31,856 nucleotides of DNA from a virus, in the IMG/VR virus record IMGVR_UViG_3300049491_000346, positions 1 through 31,856 of that record. One strand, 5' to 3'. Numbering within the stretch: the stretch's first letter is position 1; every line of letters starts with the position of its first letter. Shown piece by piece: positions 30,992 to 31,856 of the stretch. The position numbers and the translations under genes are program-made. A model generated the notes under the pieces. That model saw only the letters and a program-made list of their open reading frames with translations, was not told the DNA's origin and did no database searches.

Positions 30992-31620
30992 CAGGCGCTC
31001 CGCCCATGGAGGGCCGTGAACCGGTCCCGGGCTGCACCGATCGCGAGGGCACGGGCCGGGCCCTCCACCCCAGCCGCATCCAACGCGGCAGCGACGAGCT
31101 GGCCGAGGGTCTCCGCCTCCCGCTCCGCGACCTCGATCTGCCTCTCCGCGATGCCGTGCGCCAAGGCAACGGTTACCAGCTCGCGGTAGGCGCGCTTCCA
31201 CCGCTCGTACGTCTTCAACTCCTCAGGCAGGCCCGGGCCCCGCTCCGTGGTCTCCGTGGTGCCGTGCTCCTCGGAGGCCTGCACCCGGTAGGAGCGGACC
31301 CCGTAGAACATGCCGTCCATCCCGGGGCCCTCATCGACGCCGCCGTACTTGGCTCGGATCAGGTCCCGCAGCCACACCAGCTCACCCATCGTCTGCGCCA
31401 GCTCCGACAGCAGCCCCTCGACGGGGTCGTGGTCGACCGGGATACCGAGAGCCTGGACCGCTTCCTCAAGGGCCATCCGCTGGCCCTGCTTCCTGCCTCC
31501 CGGGCTCGATCCGCCGTGGAGCTTGCACCGCCCGAACCCTGCATGGTCGGTGCCCCACCCTGCTGATTGGGTGCAGGCGTCCCCAGCGCGGGTGGTGGCT
31601 CCGCATCGCTGGACCGTCAT
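30991..31620 (-). CDS. terS: Terminase small subunit
   Basis: A 209-residue protein. The N-terminus has Cys6, Cys16, Cys32 and the HGG motif (GRCKLHGGSSPGGRKQG, 30-46), a common opening of actinophage small terminases. Residues ~45-95 are helical (ALEEAVQALGIPV, LLSELAQTMGELVWLRDLI) and 130-205 form long charged helices (AERQIEVAEREAETLGQLVA) likely for oligomerisation. It recognises the packaging site and loads the large subunit. Its ATG overlaps the stop of the partial gene at the window edge (ATGA, 31617-31620). Confidence 0.8.
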   Translation of the reverse strand: MTVQRCGATTRAGDACTQSAGWGTDHAGFGRCKLHGGSSPGGRKQGQRMALEEAVQALGIPVDHDPVEGLLSELAQTMGELVWLRDLIRAKYGGVDEGPGMDGMFYGVRSYRVQASEEHGTTETTERGPGLPEELKTYERWKRAYRELVTVALAHGIAERQIEVAEREAETLGQLVAAALDAAGVEGPARALAIGAARDRFTALHGRSA

Positions 31621-31856
31621 GGGGTCGGGTCCTTGGTGAAGGTCGCCATGGACTCCCTGAGTGCCTTCTCCTGCCGGGCCTGGGCCTCGGCCACCGCTTC
31701 CCTGTACGCGGAGGGGAACGCGAGAGCGAGAGCGTTCTGGCCGAGGGTGAGGGCGCGACCGACCTGGGTGAGGGATTGGTTGGCGATTGCGGCCAGGGCG
31801 GCGAGGGCTTCCCCGACGGCCCGGAACGGGGTCAGGTCGAGGGTGACGGTGGCGGG
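31617..31856 (-). CDS. Partial gene, C-terminal 79 residues
   Basis: An open frame runs from the window edge (31856) to TGA at 31617, which overlaps the small terminase ATG (ATGA). The 79 visible residues read PATVTLDLTPFRAVGEALAA and continue as an Ala/Leu/Gln-rich helix ending SMATFTKDPTP. The pattern suits a long amphipathic or coiled-coil helix. The N-terminus lies outside the window. No family recognised; gene overlap and consistent helix pattern support it. Confidence 0.6.
   Translation of the reverse strand, partial: PATVTLDLTPFRAVGEALAALAAIANQSLTQVGRALTLGQNALALAFPSAYREAVAEAQARQEKALRESMATFTKDPTP

Noticed and set aside
30636-31169. Upstream extension of the terminase frame to 31169
   Set aside because: It overlaps two well-supported genes in another frame, is Arg/Gly/Pro-rich, and the GTG at 30635 forms a typical overlap with the previous stop.
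1-31856. tRNA genes, integrase, insertion sequences and attachment sites
   Set aside because: I saw no cloverleaf-like sequence, tyrosine or serine integrase motifs, transposase or terminal inverted repeats; attachment sites cannot be placed without an integrase or host sequence.

Overview
The window is the late (structural and lysis) region of a tailed siphovirus, or a prophage of one, from a high-GC actinobacterial host. The evidence is GC near 70 percent by eye over most of the window, very frequent GTG starts, dense start/stop overlaps (ATGA, GTGA, TGATG), and a classical siphophage gene order with actinophage-type proteins (DUF2510, Mu-like portal-MuF fusion, PGRP amidase, GH18-like tail protein). 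Almost everything is coded on the minus strand, so the late operon reads from right to left. The host genus cannot be fixed from sequence alone.

Late operon, read right to left: 31856-31617 end of an unidentified gene; 31620-30991 small terminase; 30991-30632 small Cys-rich membrane protein; 30635-28290 large terminase interrupted by a 267-residue intein; 28130-27813 DUF2510 membrane protein; 27711-25447 portal fused to a MuF-like domain; 25450-25235 small protein; 25235-23766 Mu gpI-like protease-scaffold with an internal scaffold start at 24293; 23762-23388 DUF2190-like decoration protein; 23383-22457 major capsid protein; 22460-22188 small protein. Then follows an unusual block of fibre or decoration-like genes (22024-21371, 21336-20083, 20076-17524), the last of them carrying 25 exact-period 20-residue repeats. 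Head-tail joining genes (17514-15728), major tail protein (15576-14743), tail chaperones G and GT with a presumed -1 frameshift, tape measure (14013-10543), distal tail, hub and tip genes (10543-4511) come next. The lysis and membrane cassette occupies 4420-983: amidase, two small membrane proteins, a zincin-like protein, a nuclease of the SNase family, a membrane coiled-coil protein and a membrane-anchored collagen-like protein.

The left end (1-973) is a small control region: a leftward XRE-type regulator and an excisionase-type HTH gene, a divergent regulatory gap with repeated ATACGAA-type sites, and a short rightward HTH gene that seems truncated by a strong hairpin. No integrase, tRNA, CRISPR array or insertion sequence was found.

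The most striking feature is the terminase intein. The splicing domain is read in the terminase frame, while an endonuclease VII/HNH-type nuclease (29769-29305) is encoded entirely inside it in a different reading frame with its own Shine-Dalgarno sequence, so one 465-base stretch appears to serve both as the intein linker and as a separate homing endonuclease gene. Other notable points are the 60-bp repeat gene, a short element recurring upstream of several late genes, a possible second (scaffold) start inside the protease gene, and a chitinase-like tail protein with all catalytic acidic positions replaced.
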